Assembly: GCF_029589495.1 (NCBI RefSeq)
Contig: NZ_JAAIVF010000008.1
Coordinates: forward strand, 1 to 64,000
Origin: Speluncibacter jeojiensis
GTDB lineage: Bacteria; Actinomycetota; Actinomycetes; Mycobacteriales; Mycobacteriaceae
Direction of reading: 5' to 3'
Length of the DNA stretch: 64,000 bases
In this document: positions 16,542-25,089 of the stretch, one piece after another
How the letters are laid out: each line of letters starts with the position of its first letter
Position numbering within the stretch: position 1 is the first letter of the stretch
Program-made: the position numbers and the translations under genes
Notes under the pieces: generated by a model
What the model saw: the letters and a program-made list of their open reading frames with translations, nothing else
Databases searched by the model: none
What the model was told of the DNA's origin: nothing

Positions 16542-16936
16542 CACAGCCCGCCAGGGGCGTTCATGGACACCGCGCCACCAGCAGAGAGCCCGAGCAGCCG
16601 GGCCAGCAGATCTCGCTCGGCGGCGAGGATGTAGAGGTTCCCGTCCGGGTTGCGGTACGCCACCTGGTACGCGAACGGGCCCACCGTCTCACTGTTGGAC
16701 GCCTGACCCTCGGTGTCCCCGTTGAGCAAGGCCCGCTTGACCATCGAGCACGACACCATCAGCAGCGCCTGCGCCAACTCCGGGTTGGTCTCGGCGGCGG
16801 CCGCGGCGCCCGGGAACCATGCGGAGAGCCACAGCGCGGCATCCACCAACAGTTCCTCGGCGACCTGCCCGTCGGCGGGGTTGTAGCCCCGCCAACGCTT
16901 CTGCAGGTCGTCCGTAGTCGCGAACGACTGGCTCAT
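16541..16936 (-). CDS. Head-tail adaptor (Gp19/Gp15-like), 131 aa
   Basis: The N-terminus MSQSFATTDDLQKRWRGY and the helical body (AEELLVDAALWLSAWFPG, MVSCSMVKRALL) fit the first connector protein after the capsid in actinophages (Phage_Gp19 type). The C-terminal part (GPFAYQVAYRNPDGNLYI) is the usual extended segment. ATG at 16936 lies two bases after the capsid stop. Confidence 0.75.
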   Translation of the reverse strand: MSQSFATTDDLQKRWRGYNPADGQVAEELLVDAALWLSAWFPGAAAAAETNPELAQALLMVSCSMVKRALLNGDTEGQASNSETVGPFAYQVAYRNPDGNLYILAAERDLLARLLGLSAGGAVSMNAPGGL

Positions 16937-16938
16937 CG

Positions 16939-17847
16939 TCAGGCAGTCGCGTCGAGGCCGGTGACCTTGAGCACCGAGTACGGGTTCGTCACGGCGAACA
17001 CCGGACGCACCGAGGACTGCACCCAGGTGCGCTCGGTGGCCTCCTCGCGCCACGTCTCCGTCGACAGGGGCTTCTCGAGCAGCATCTGCCCGACCTGCCG
17101 CTCGGCGACCACGTAGGCGCTGCCGGCAGTGACGATGTTCGACGGGATCATGTCGACGTTCCAGTTCGCGAGGACGTTCTTCCAGTTCTCGCCGTAGAAC
17201 ATCTGGAAGTTCGACATCTCCTGCGGGTTGACAATCCACAGGTTGTAGTCGATGCCCAGCTCGAGCTGCTCGGCCTTGAGCTCGACAGCGGAGAAGTTCG
17301 CCGTCGGGTCGGTTGCCGCGGTCTTGTCCACGGACTTCGTGGTGGTCGCCTTCTTGAACGACACACCGGTCACCTGGACGTCCGCGCCCGTGTCGGTGAT
17401 CGACGCCTCGAGGGTGGCCAAGGCCCGCTTGTGGATGCCCCGCTGGATCGCGTTGGCCAGCTTGGTGCCCTCCTGCTGGATGGCGAGCGGGTCGTTGCGG
17501 TCACGGGCCTCGTCGGTGACGAAGAACTTGCCACCGAACTTCTCGACCTGCGCGACCTTCGGGGCCTGCCGCGAGCTGGTGACGATCGGGAACTCGCCGC
17601 CCGGCTCGACGTTCTGCACGTCGCGGTCCGGGAACAGGTCGTTCTTCGTCAGCTGCGAGTAGACGACCGCACCACCGGTCAGCGCGCCACCGTTCGCGAA
17701 GATCCGGTCCGCGAAGTACTTCTTCAGCGTCAGATCCGACAGGTAGCGGTTGATCCGGGTCGGCTCCTTGAGCATCAGGTCGACCGTGATCGCCGTACCG
17801 GAGACGGTGGGCGCACCGAGCGGGTACGAGGTCGGGTTGTCAGCCAT
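16939..17847 (-). CDS. Major capsid protein (HK97-like fold), 302 aa
   Basis: Position after the decoration gene and size fit a capsid. The sequence has an N-terminal helix (LSDLTLKKYFADRIFANGG), GGEFPIVTSSRQAPKVAQVEKF (likely E-loop/P-domain region), a long spine-helix stretch (ARDRNDPLAIQQEGTKLAN) and YVVAERQVGQMLLEKPLSTETW near the C-terminus, as in actinophage coat proteins. No protease domain is fused. A separate scaffold gene lies upstream. Confidence 0.88.
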   Translation of the reverse strand: MADNPTSYPLGAPTVSGTAITVDLMLKEPTRINRYLSDLTLKKYFADRIFANGGALTGGAVVYSQLTKNDLFPDRDVQNVEPGGEFPIVTSSRQAPKVAQVEKFGGKFFVTDEARDRNDPLAIQQEGTKLANAIQRGIHKRALATLEASITDTGADVQVTGVSFKKATTTKSVDKTAATDPTANFSAVELKAEQLELGIDYNLWIVNPQEMSNFQMFYGENWKNVLANWNVDMIPSNIVTAGSAYVVAERQVGQMLLEKPLSTETWREEATERTWVQSSVRPVFAVTNPYSVLKVTGLDATA

Positions 17848-17863
17848 GGTGAGAGTCCTTTCC

Positions 17864-18247
17864 TCAGTACAGCTCGATGAAGGCGTCAGCGTTCGCTGCG
17901 CCAGCGGTCAGGGCGCGGCCGACAGCAGTGCCGGACGCCAACTTGACGGCCTTCGCTCCCGCGCCGACCTCGACCTCGTCGCCGACGGCGAACGTGCCGC
18001 CCGCAGCGACGGGGATGACGACCTTCGCGGACCGGATGACGGCGACACGGCCACCGGACGCGGCATCGCGGGCGGCGACACCGAACGCCTTTCCGGCGGC
18101 GGTGGCCGGCGATACGGTCAGAAGGGCACCGGTGGTGGCGTTGAGTGCGCCGGTGATGTCGACGAACGTCTTCCCTGTGATGGCGGCGCCGGCGGTCGCG
18201 GTCACGTCCTGGCCAGGCCGGTACAGGGGAATGCACTCATTGGTCAT
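17864..18247 (-). CDS. Capsid decoration/DUF2190-like protein, 127 aa
   Basis: The sequence is Ala-, Gly- and Val-rich and entirely beta, with YRPGQDVTATAGAAITGKTFV at the N-terminus and GRALTAGAANADAFIELY at the end. This composition and location between scaffold and coat match small decoration proteins that stabilise capsids. The direct match to DUF2190 is by pattern only. Confidence 0.7.
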   Translation of the reverse strand: MTNECIPLYRPGQDVTATAGAAITGKTFVDITGALNATTGALLTVSPATAAGKAFGVAARDAASGGRVAVIRSAKVVIPVAAGGTFAVGDEVEVGAGAKAVKLASGTAVGRALTAGAANADAFIELY

Positions 18248-18262
18248 GAGCTGGTTCTCCTA

Positions 18263-18868
18263 TCAGTTGCCGCGCCCTGGCATCCAGGACGCGGGGTACT
18301 CCTCCGAAGGGGCCTCCGGAGATTGCGGCGAGGCACCTGGCCTCAGGTGTTCGATCGGACGATCGGACGGCGGCGCCGCCGGGGCGCTCACCTGCGCGGC
18401 CTGCAGCATCTGCGCGATGCCGACGGCCGCTTCCTCCCGCTCCTCCGCCGTGTCACCGACGAGGTAGCGGAAGTGGGATTCGGGGATGGCGTACTTCGCC
18501 GCCAGCTGCGCGGTTTGCGCGGTGCGTTCGGCCGTCGACAGCTGCGACTCGGCCGCTTCGGCGCGTTCGATTGCCCGTTGCAGCTCGGTCTTGTTCGCGT
18601 CCTCCGCAGCGCGGGCGGCCTGGGCGAGCGGTTCGAGTTCCCGCACCTGAGTGCGGTACTTCGCGGCGTCCTTGCGGGCCTTCGCGAGCGCCGCGAGGGC
18701 CTCCTCGCGCGACAGGCCACCCTCGTCGGCCGGCTGCTCCGGCTCGGGGGCCGGCGACGGGGCCTGGGTGGCCGTCCCGGCGCTCGTCTGCGGCTCCACA
18801 ACCGTGGGCGCATCGTTCGGGGTGGGCGCGACGATCGGTTCGGGGGCGGGGGAGATTGGAGCGGACAT
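18263..18868 (-). CDS. Scaffolding protein, 201 aa
   Basis: ATG at 18868 is preceded by AGGAGGG. A Pro/Glu-rich disordered N-terminus (~50 residues) is followed by a long charged coiled coil (LSREEALAALAKARKDAAKY to AEAAESQLSTAERTAQ) and a short C-terminal tail. This layout and its position upstream of the coat gene are characteristic of capsid scaffolds, which are lost on maturation. It starts just after the T-tract terminator at 18926-18954. Confidence 0.85.
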   Translation of the reverse strand: MSAPISPAPEPIVAPTPNDAPTVVEPQTSAGTATQAPSPAPEPEQPADEGGLSREEALAALAKARKDAAKYRTQVRELEPLAQAARAAEDANKTELQRAIERAEAAESQLSTAERTAQTAQLAAKYAIPESHFRYLVGDTAEEREEAAVGIAQMLQAAQVSAPAAPPSDRPIEHLRPGASPQSPEAPSEEYPASWMPGRGN

Positions 18869-18925
18869 GCGAAACAACCCTCCTGGGGCGTCGTGATTGA
18901 CCCACACCACCAGGGCGCGGGCATG

Positions 18926-18954
18926 AAAAAACCCCGCAGCGTGTGCTACGGGGT
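18926..18954 (-). terminator. Intrinsic terminator with T tract after the MuF/immunity genes
   Basis: On the minus strand ACCCCGTAGC pairs with GCTGCGGGGT (10 bp, one G-T pair) over a 4-nt loop, followed directly by six T residues. It is the clearest canonical Rho-independent terminator in the phage. It separates the portal-toxin-immunity segment from the scaffold/capsid genes. Confidence 0.85.
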
Positions 18955-18974
18955 CAGATGTGCGGTCAGCGCGG

Positions 18975-19271
18975 TTAGCGGCGGGCGCCGCGTACGACAC
19001 TGCCCGGACGCAGGCGGCTGATCGCCTCCGTCAGTGCGTCAACATCGTCAGGATCGGCATCATCGCGGTTGATGATCAGTTCGGTTGCGGCATCGATGAA
19101 CTCATCGGCCACAGCGACATCATTTTCGACCGCGAACTCGAAGCCATCAACAACCGTGAGCTGATACTCGCCGGCACGATAGGAGCTGAGCGGGTCATCC
19201 CAATCGCCTTGGACGGGAAAGTGGAGACCCGACGCGACCATGGCGTCTGCGAGCTCCCGAACCGTCCTCAT
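18975..19271 (-). CDS. Candidate immunity protein for the MuF-EndoU toxin, 98 aa
   Basis: ATG at 19271 overlaps the toxin gene stop (ATGA). The protein is small and strongly acidic (about 21 Asp/Glu against 9 Lys/Arg), begins MRTVRELADAMVASGLHF and has no membrane segment, so it would be cytoplasmic. I do not recognise its family. Immunity is inferred from its place directly after a polymorphic-toxin-type C-terminus, its charge opposite to a basic nuclease domain, and the terminator that follows it. Confidence 0.55.
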   Translation of the reverse strand: MRTVRELADAMVASGLHFPVQGDWDDPLSSYRAGEYQLTVVDGFEFAVENDVAVADEFIDAATELIINRDDADPDDVDALTEAISRLRPGSVVRGARR

Positions 19272-20839
19272 GCGCCCCACAATACCTGCCCCTTGCCCTT
19301 CTTGATCGACTTCAATGCGTCCCAACTCGGGTAGGCGGTACGCAACGTCGGGGTCGGCTTTCGCGCATCGACCCGTGCCTCCACGGGCACTCCCTCGACG
19401 AGCCGGCGGAAGTACAGCGTTCCGCCCAAGCGCTGCACTGACACCGGATCAGCGAGCGTGCGGTCGACCGCCGCCATGACCTGCTGGTCAGACCATCCAG
19501 TGAACTCCGACTTACCAAGGCCCGCGCCGTCGCCATGTCCTCCGCCGCTGCTATCGCCGACCAGAATGTGCTCACGCTTCGACTCAACGTCCGGCCGCTG
19601 CTCCGGGGTGAAGTGGACCTTCCCGCCGCCGATGATCTCTGGGTAGTCCGCGGGCACCTCATCGCGTGGCACACGCCAGGACGGCTCATCGTCACCGCTC
19701 GGCGATGCCGGCCGGCCACCACCAGCTGGCGGGTCGACCGGCGGCAGTCCGCCCACTCCACCGACCCCGGGCGCTGTGTCCGGTTGTCCGGCCGCGGACT
19801 TCGTGGTGAACGCCTTCCCGAACGCGCGCATCGCGTCCTTGCCGTACACGCCGGAAGTCGACGTGATCCACAGGTGCTCGAGCTCGTCGTACTGCTCTCG
19901 GCCCGGCCAGTCGCGGCCCTCCACCACGAGGACGACGTCACAGTCGCAGTGGTCGTGGTACAGCGTCGGGTTCCGGATGTCCGAGCGGTCCGATCCGGCG
20001 AACTTCGCGGTCTTCTTCGTCTTGTAGACCGGCCCGCGGGAGGCGAGCATCGCGCAAAATCCGCAGTTCTCGGCGCCGGTGAGCACCCGGGCCCATCCGA
20101 TACGTCGCCCCGCGGGCTCCTCGTCGGCCGGTGAGCTGTGTTGGGCGGCGCGCTCACCCAATTGGGCCTTGCGTTCGGCGATCGCGGGCGCGTTGCGCTC
20201 GACCGCACCCGCGTTGCGTTCTGCCGCGGCGGCCAGCGCGCGTTCGCGGGCCGCGCCCAGTCGATCGACGGTGTCGCTGATCGCTTCGCGCGCCGGCATC
20301 CGCGCGTGCCGCTGCGCCGCCGCATCGACCTTGTCGGTGATGACCTTGACGACCTTCGGGTCGAACCGGTTGCGCTCGGTCACCTCCACGGTGGCCTTCC
20401 GTGCCCGGCCAACCTGGGGGTCGAGGACCTGGACCGACACTTTCGGTGCCGTATCGCGCACCGCGCTGTCGGTGACCGTGACCGTCCGGCCGGCGCGCGT
20501 TGCCGCGCGGTGGTCCGTGACCCGCACGGTCGGGGCCGGGTCGTCGACCCTGGTTGCGTTCTCCAACAACGTCACCAGAGCGGACTGGTTGTAGCCGCGC
20601 ATCGGCGCAGGCTTCGGCGGTGTGATGCCGGCACTACGGGCCTGCGCTGCGAGGAGCGACACGCCGAGCTGGTAGGCCTTGCGTCGCGCCCGCTGCATGT
20701 GCGGAAACAGTGCGCTCGCGACCGTCTGGCGCTGCGTGTCGGTGACTGGAACGCCGTACAGCTGCAGGAGTCGGCGGACTTGGCGGGAGAGGGTTTGCAG
20801 GACCGCCTTGAGCACCGCCCGCATCCCGGCGAGGCTCAC
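19268..20839 (-). CDS. MuF-like minor capsid protein with C-terminal EndoU-type nuclease toxin domain, 523 aa
   Basis: GTG at 20839 overlaps the portal stop. Residues ~1-60 are helical and basic. Residues ~245-310 hold the MuF signature (RVLTGAENCGFCAMLASRG, then YHDHCDCDVVLV). A Gly/Pro-rich linker (~352-385) leads to a C-terminal domain (~405-523) matching bacterial EndoU nucleases: H424 in EHILVGD, H435 in GGGHGDG, K443 in GKSEF, WSDQQV, ADP and TAYPSW near the end. EndoU enzymes cut RNA, and MuF proteins with toxin C-termini are a known class of phage polymorphic toxins. The toxic activity here is inferred. Confidence 0.8.
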   Translation of the reverse strand: MSLAGMRAVLKAVLQTLSRQVRRLLQLYGVPVTDTQRQTVASALFPHMQRARRKAYQLGVSLLAAQARSAGITPPKPAPMRGYNQSALVTLLENATRVDDPAPTVRVTDHRAATRAGRTVTVTDSAVRDTAPKVSVQVLDPQVGRARKATVEVTERNRFDPKVVKVITDKVDAAAQRHARMPAREAISDTVDRLGAARERALAAAAERNAGAVERNAPAIAERKAQLGERAAQHSSPADEEPAGRRIGWARVLTGAENCGFCAMLASRGPVYKTKKTAKFAGSDRSDIRNPTLYHDHCDCDVVLVVEGRDWPGREQYDELEHLWITSTSGVYGKDAMRAFGKAFTTKSAAGQPDTAPGVGGVGGLPPVDPPAGGGRPASPSGDDEPSWRVPRDEVPADYPEIIGGGKVHFTPEQRPDVESKREHILVGDSSGGGHGDGAGLGKSEFTGWSDQQVMAAVDRTLADPVSVQRLGGTLYFRRLVEGVPVEARVDARKPTPTLRTAYPSWDALKSIKKGKGQVLWGA

Positions 20840-22260
20840 AGCTGCCCTTCGGCACCAGCCGCAGCGTTGGGGGCCGGGTCAGGTTCGGGGAGCTGGTCGC
20901 GCGCGGTCGCCATTGCCAGCGCCCGCTGCACCCGCTCCCGCGTCCAGCCCGGGATGTCCTCCCACAACGCTTCCGGCGGGATGTCGAGCATCTGCGAGAG
21001 CTTCCCGAGACCGTCGACGGTCTGCGCGAACGACCGTGCCGTCGCGTCCCGCCACTTCACCTCGGACGCGAAGTCGGCGGCGGACTCGGTGTCGCCGGTG
21101 ATGTGGGCCGCGGTGCGCAGCACCTGCTCCCACGATTCACCGAACGACGTCTCGATCTCGCTGGCCTTGCGTTCCTTGCCTGTCTCCAACGCGGCCAGCG
21201 CCGCCTCGGAGATGTTGCTGATCCCGTCGACGCCAAGGTTCTGCGCCGGGACCTGACCGATCGCGGCCAGGTCCCGCAGCGCCGAGCCCTTCGACTCGAG
21301 GTAGTTCTTCAGGTCGGTGGCCTCAAACTGGCCGACGCTGACGTCCTTCTCCTTGAAGTACCACGTGTTCGATGCCGCGTGCTTGAGCGCTGCCTGCTCC
21401 GTCTCGGGCATCCAGCCCATGACGTAGCGCTGCTTGAACGCTGAGAAGTACTGGGCGATCAGCATTTCGAACGTCGTCTCGTCGATCCTGCGTTGGATCG
21501 ACAGCAGCGGCTCGATGATGCCCCACTGCTCCTCGCCGGCGAGGAGCATCCGGTCCCGGAACCGCACCACCGGACACACACCGACGTCGTGCGTGCGGCC
21601 CTCGATGTACTCGAAGTTTGACGCCTGCGAGTACATCGGGTCCTTCCACCCGAACTGCGACTCCGGCACCGCGCGGGCCCCGATGAAGTGCACCGCCTGC
21701 TCGTCGTACAGTCGGATCATCGAGCCCTTCACCTCGAGCGCCATGATCGGCCAGTCGTCATCGACGGGCTCATCGACCCGTGGATCCCATTCGAGGGGTT
21801 CGCCGTACAGCGCGGTCATCTGCCGCGGTGACGCGCCGCGGAGGAACGCGGCCGGCGCCGTTGGGTCGATCAGCGAGGGCAGCACCGTGACGTACGCGGC
21901 ACCGTAGTGCAGGGCCGCGCGGTGCACGCCGGACTGGCGGGCATCGAACTTGTTGCGCTGCCACCACTGCCACGGCTTGGCCGTCGCGTTCCCAGCACCG
22001 GACAGGTAGTTGTCGACCTTCATCGACTGGCCGAACACGTCGAGCACCAGCGGCAGGAAGTTCGTCTGCGCCTTGAGCGCCAGACCCGACAGCGGATGCC
22101 GATCCAGGTCACTGCCCGCGGCCTTCACCTCGAGGTGACGGATCGCATCGGAGCGCGTCCACGGCTTCATCGCGGCCGCGAGCTGCTCGAGGCGGGGGGC
22201 CTCGGCCGCGCGGGCCTGCAGCATCATTCGTGCCGCGTCGATCGCCGCATCCTTACGCAC
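20836..22260 (-). CDS. Portal protein, 474 aa
   Basis: GTG at 22260 follows GGGAGG; it is the first possible start after the in-frame terminase stop. The sequence fits SPP1 gp6-like portals of actinophages: PLSGLALKAQTNFLPLVLDVF, WWQRNKFDARQSGVHRAAL, GAAYVTVLP, and a helical C-terminus (ERKASEIETSFGESWEQVL). It forms the dodecameric DNA channel. The order portal then MuF protein is standard. Confidence 0.9.
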   Translation of the reverse strand: MRKDAAIDAARMMLQARAAEAPRLEQLAAAMKPWTRSDAIRHLEVKAAGSDLDRHPLSGLALKAQTNFLPLVLDVFGQSMKVDNYLSGAGNATAKPWQWWQRNKFDARQSGVHRAALHYGAAYVTVLPSLIDPTAPAAFLRGASPRQMTALYGEPLEWDPRVDEPVDDDWPIMALEVKGSMIRLYDEQAVHFIGARAVPESQFGWKDPMYSQASNFEYIEGRTHDVGVCPVVRFRDRMLLAGEEQWGIIEPLLSIQRRIDETTFEMLIAQYFSAFKQRYVMGWMPETEQAALKHAASNTWYFKEKDVSVGQFEATDLKNYLESKGSALRDLAAIGQVPAQNLGVDGISNISEAALAALETGKERKASEIETSFGESWEQVLRTAAHITGDTESAADFASEVKWRDATARSFAQTVDGLGKLSQMLDIPPEALWEDIPGWTRERVQRALAMATARDQLPEPDPAPNAAAGAEGQL

Positions 22261-22284
22261 CCGCCACCACCTCCCAGCGTCCGT

Positions 22285-23937
22285 TCACACGAACATCGCG
22301 TCGTTCGACCGTTCCTTCTCCTTGCCGGAGGTCAGAACGATCCTTCGGGCCATGCGGGCGCCGATCAGGCACACGCAGGCGTCGATCTTGTCGGCACTGT
22401 TCGGGGTCTCCTTGCGCACCGAGATGCCCCAGCGGCCGTCTCGGCGGCGGGCGTTGCGCACGTGTCGCGACAGGTCCGCGTTGCCGTCGTGCGTGAACGC
22501 GGCCTCGCGGATCTCGGCCTCCACCAACTCGGCGGCCATCGTGAAGTCGTAGTCGTGCGACCGCATGTCCCACGCGATCGGCTCCTGCGCCTTCCCCGAC
22601 GGCATCGCCCACACCGACAGCCGGTCCCGATACCGCCCTGGCCAGGTGACCTTCGCGAACCCCTCCCACTCCTTGACGTCCGCGAAGAACGCCGCCACCT
22701 GGTAGGTGTCGAACGCCCACTCGACGCGCGCGTCCACAGCCTCCACGTCGACCACAGGGGTCTGGTCTTCGCTGCTGTGGCTGTTCGTCGGCGACCACAC
22801 GCCGAGGGTGAACACGTGCCCGTCAGAGATCCGGCAACCGATCAGCGCGGTGTCATCGCGGGACTTCGAACCGTCGAAGAACATTGCGATCCGCTCCCCC
22901 GGAGCGACCTCGACGTCCGGGTCGGCGAGGGTGGCCCACTGCTGAGGGTCTGCCCACGCGTCACCGGGCGCGGTCGGCCAGTTCAGGTACTTCCGCTTGC
23001 TGTCGTCCGGCCTCGACTTCGGCGACCAGATGCGAGTGATGATCGCGTCGATGTTCGCCCACGGGCAGTCCGCGTACACCCACTCGAGGCCGCGGCGCAG
23101 CGACTCCTCGTCGGCCAGATCCGTCTCTGGTGGCGCGATCCGCGCGTCGAGGAGGATCTGCCGGTCGTCGCGGGTCTTGCCGTCCTCCTGCTTGCACCAG
23201 GAGTCGAAGGTGTCCTCGATGACCGATCCCTTACCGGGCTTCGGTGCGTTCGCGGTCTCGAGCATCCGGTTGCCCGACTTGGTCAGGTTGTCGATCAGCG
23301 TGGACGCCAGCTCCGGGCCGCCGTTGGCCGGCAGCCAATGCTCGGTCTCGTCCGCGATCACCGCGGTGGCTTCGGCGCCCTCGGCCGTCGCAGCGGATGA
23401 CGTGATCACCTGCAGCGTGCCCTCGGGCAGCATGTTGTACTGCATCCGGCCCGGGTCGAGCTGAAAGTCCGTGACGATGCGGGAGCCCTTCGTGGCCATC
23501 GCCCGCACCTGCCGCATCGTGTTCGCGGTCTGGTCAAGCGACGTCGCCGCGATCTGCACCAGCGGCATGTCGACCCGCCGGCCCTTACAGCCGCCCGGCA
23601 GGCTCGGGTCGAAGTCCCGCAGCCGGACCGGCCCGCAGAACTCCGTGAGCGCGTACGCGGCCGCGAACGGCGACTTCCCGGAACCCTTCGAGAGCCGCCG
23701 CGCACCGTGGTAGTACAGCCACCGACCGTTCTCGTCGACCGCGTACCACCACAGCAGGAACCGGGCCTGCCCTGGCGTGTACTGCCAGCGCTGGCCCGCG
23801 CGGATCCCGTTCGGGTGCCGCAGGTACTTCGCAGCGAACGCGAGCGCCTCCCAGCCCAACGTGAGCTTCGGGACACCATCAGGCAGCGTGCACAGCCGGT
23901 CAGCAGCAGCAGTCGACGCCTCAGCCGCCGAGTTCAT
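22285..23937 (-). CDS. Terminase large subunit, 550 aa
   Basis: The ATPase domain shows Walker A (RRLSKGSGKSPFAA) and Walker B with catalytic glutamate (TAVIADETEHW). The C-terminal RNase-H-like nuclease has FFDGSKSRDDTALIG and SADKIDACVCLIGA with the expected aspartates. It pumps DNA into the prohead and cuts the concatemer. The start overlaps the small subunit by 17 bases. Confidence 0.93.
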   Translation of the reverse strand: MNSAAEASTAAADRLCTLPDGVPKLTLGWEALAFAAKYLRHPNGIRAGQRWQYTPGQARFLLWWYAVDENGRWLYYHGARRLSKGSGKSPFAAAYALTEFCGPVRLRDFDPSLPGGCKGRRVDMPLVQIAATSLDQTANTMRQVRAMATKGSRIVTDFQLDPGRMQYNMLPEGTLQVITSSAATAEGAEATAVIADETEHWLPANGGPELASTLIDNLTKSGNRMLETANAPKPGKGSVIEDTFDSWCKQEDGKTRDDRQILLDARIAPPETDLADEESLRRGLEWVYADCPWANIDAIITRIWSPKSRPDDSKRKYLNWPTAPGDAWADPQQWATLADPDVEVAPGERIAMFFDGSKSRDDTALIGCRISDGHVFTLGVWSPTNSHSSEDQTPVVDVEAVDARVEWAFDTYQVAAFFADVKEWEGFAKVTWPGRYRDRLSVWAMPSGKAQEPIAWDMRSHDYDFTMAAELVEAEIREAAFTHDGNADLSRHVRNARRRDGRWGISVRKETPNSADKIDACVCLIGARMARRIVLTSGKEKERSNDAMFV

Positions 23938-24343
23938 CGCGGTAGGCCTGCATCATCGTCACCGTCGCATCCACATCAGGGTCACCAGAGGTGGTGCGCG
24001 CCAACTCAACTCGGACTCGTCGCCGGGACGCCTCCGTGGTGAGCAGGTCGCCCATCATCGCCCAGATCTGCTGCACCATCCCCGCCCGCAGCGACGACGC
24101 ATTCAGGTGCTCGGTCATCACGTGCGCGCACAACCGTGCGGCCTGCCAGTCCGACGCCTCGAAGAACTGCGCCTGCCCGGACTGCTTGAGCGACCGGTAC
24201 CAGCCCTTCGCGATCGGATGCCACCCGCGGTCCTCGGCCGGCGCCTTCACAGCGCCGCCAGCGATTGGAACGACGTCGACGTCGACCGTGTCCTTGTTGC
24301 GGCGGCGGCGCTGCGAGGAACGCTTCGGGGGCGGACCAGGCAT
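23921..24343 (-). CDS. Terminase small subunit, 140 aa
   Basis: ATG at 24343 follows GGAGG. A basic N-terminus (PPPKRSSQRRRRNK) is followed by HPIAKGWYRSLKQSGQAQFF, as in actinophage small terminases, and a helical core (WQAARLCAHVMTEHLNA) with a C-terminal VELARTTSGDPDVDATVTMM. It should recognise the packaging site and deliver it to the large subunit encoded next. Confidence 0.85.
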   Translation of the reverse strand: MPGPPPKRSSQRRRRNKDTVDVDVVPIAGGAVKAPAEDRGWHPIAKGWYRSLKQSGQAQFFEASDWQAARLCAHVMTEHLNASSLRAGMVQQIWAMMGDLLTTEASRRRVRVELARTTSGDPDVDATVTMMQAYRDELGG

Positions 24344-24368
24344 CGTGACACCTCCTCGAGTCAGGCGG

Positions 24369-24503
24369 TCAGCAGTCAGCGGCGGCAGCAGCGCGCCGGC
24401 GGGCCCGATGCGCGGCGACTCGACACCGCACCCCGCAATGCCGGGCGGTGCGCCCGCGCGCGCCATTTCGCACGATCCGGCACCCACACCACACACACGC
24501 CAC
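24369..24503 (-). CDS. Possible small Cys-rich basic protein, 44 aa
   Basis: The GTG at 24503 gives a peptide with paired cysteines (VWCGCRI, then RHCGVRCRVAAHRARRR) like the short zinc-finger-type proteins common near actinophage terminases. The ribosome binding site is weak and the tail is low-complexity Arg/Ala, so it could be chance coding in GC-rich DNA. Confidence 0.4.
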   Translation of the reverse strand: MACVWCGCRIVRNGARGRTARHCGVRCRVAAHRARRRAAAAADC

Positions 24504-24758
24504 CCGAACCCACCTGCCCTGTAACGAATTACGCCCCTGACCAGCAACAACCATGTGTTGACGGGCCGGGCCAGACGGCCCGCAGGATCGTGGTCGCCGG
24601 GTCAAAAACCCCTCCACCAGCGCCGATAGACCGGCACCGGCCAACTGGTGGCGCACCCCCTCTGACCTGCCCGTTTCCCTTGTAACCCGTACACACTCTG
24701 GAGCGCTATGCGTAGCGGGGCCGCTGGGGGTCGGGTCGTGGGTGCACCCCCACCCCGG
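24504..24758. other. Non-coding gap, candidate cos/packaging region
   Basis: No supported gene is seen in 255 bp between the HNH and terminase genes. The stretch is less uniformly GC-rich than its flanks (for example TAACGAATTACG at about 24522) and has a partly palindromic GGCCGGGCCAGACGGCC near 24571. HNH-terminase neighbourhoods in cos phages often hold the cohesive-end site, but no cos sequence can be proven here. Confidence 0.3.
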
Positions 24759-25067
24759 TCACTCGCCGGGCGGTTTCAGACCCGGGTGAGGGGTGGGCGG
24801 CAGCCGCCGCCGGGCGGCGCGTTGCTTGACGGACGCGGCCTGCTCGGCCTCGGTCTTCAGCTTGTGGCACGGAACGCATAGCGTGACGAGGTTGTCGAGG
24901 TGGTGGGTGCCGCCTCGATGCTGGGGCACTGCGTGGTCGGCGTGCAGATCACCCCGGCCGGCACCTTCGTAGCCGCAGCGCCGGCAACGGTGCTCATCGC
25001 GATCGAAGCATGCGCGCTGCACGGCATGAGGGACATGCCTGGTGTTGCTGTTCTTCGCCCATGCCAT
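24759..25067 (-). CDS. HNH endonuclease, 102 aa
   Basis: The motif order is CRRCG, then ADHAVPQHRGG, then HLDNLVTLCVPCHKLKT: two zinc-binding CxxC pairs around the DH...N...H catalytic core. Small HNH nucleases next to the terminase are needed for terminase cleavage in several cos phages. The C-terminus is basic and Pro-rich. It marks the upstream edge of the packaging module. Confidence 0.9.
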   Translation of the reverse strand: MAWAKNSNTRHVPHAVQRACFDRDEHRCRRCGYEGAGRGDLHADHAVPQHRGGTHHLDNLVTLCVPCHKLKTEAEQAASVKQRAARRRLPPTPHPGLKPPGE

Positions 25068-25089
25068 GGCGTACCTCTCGGGTGAGTCT

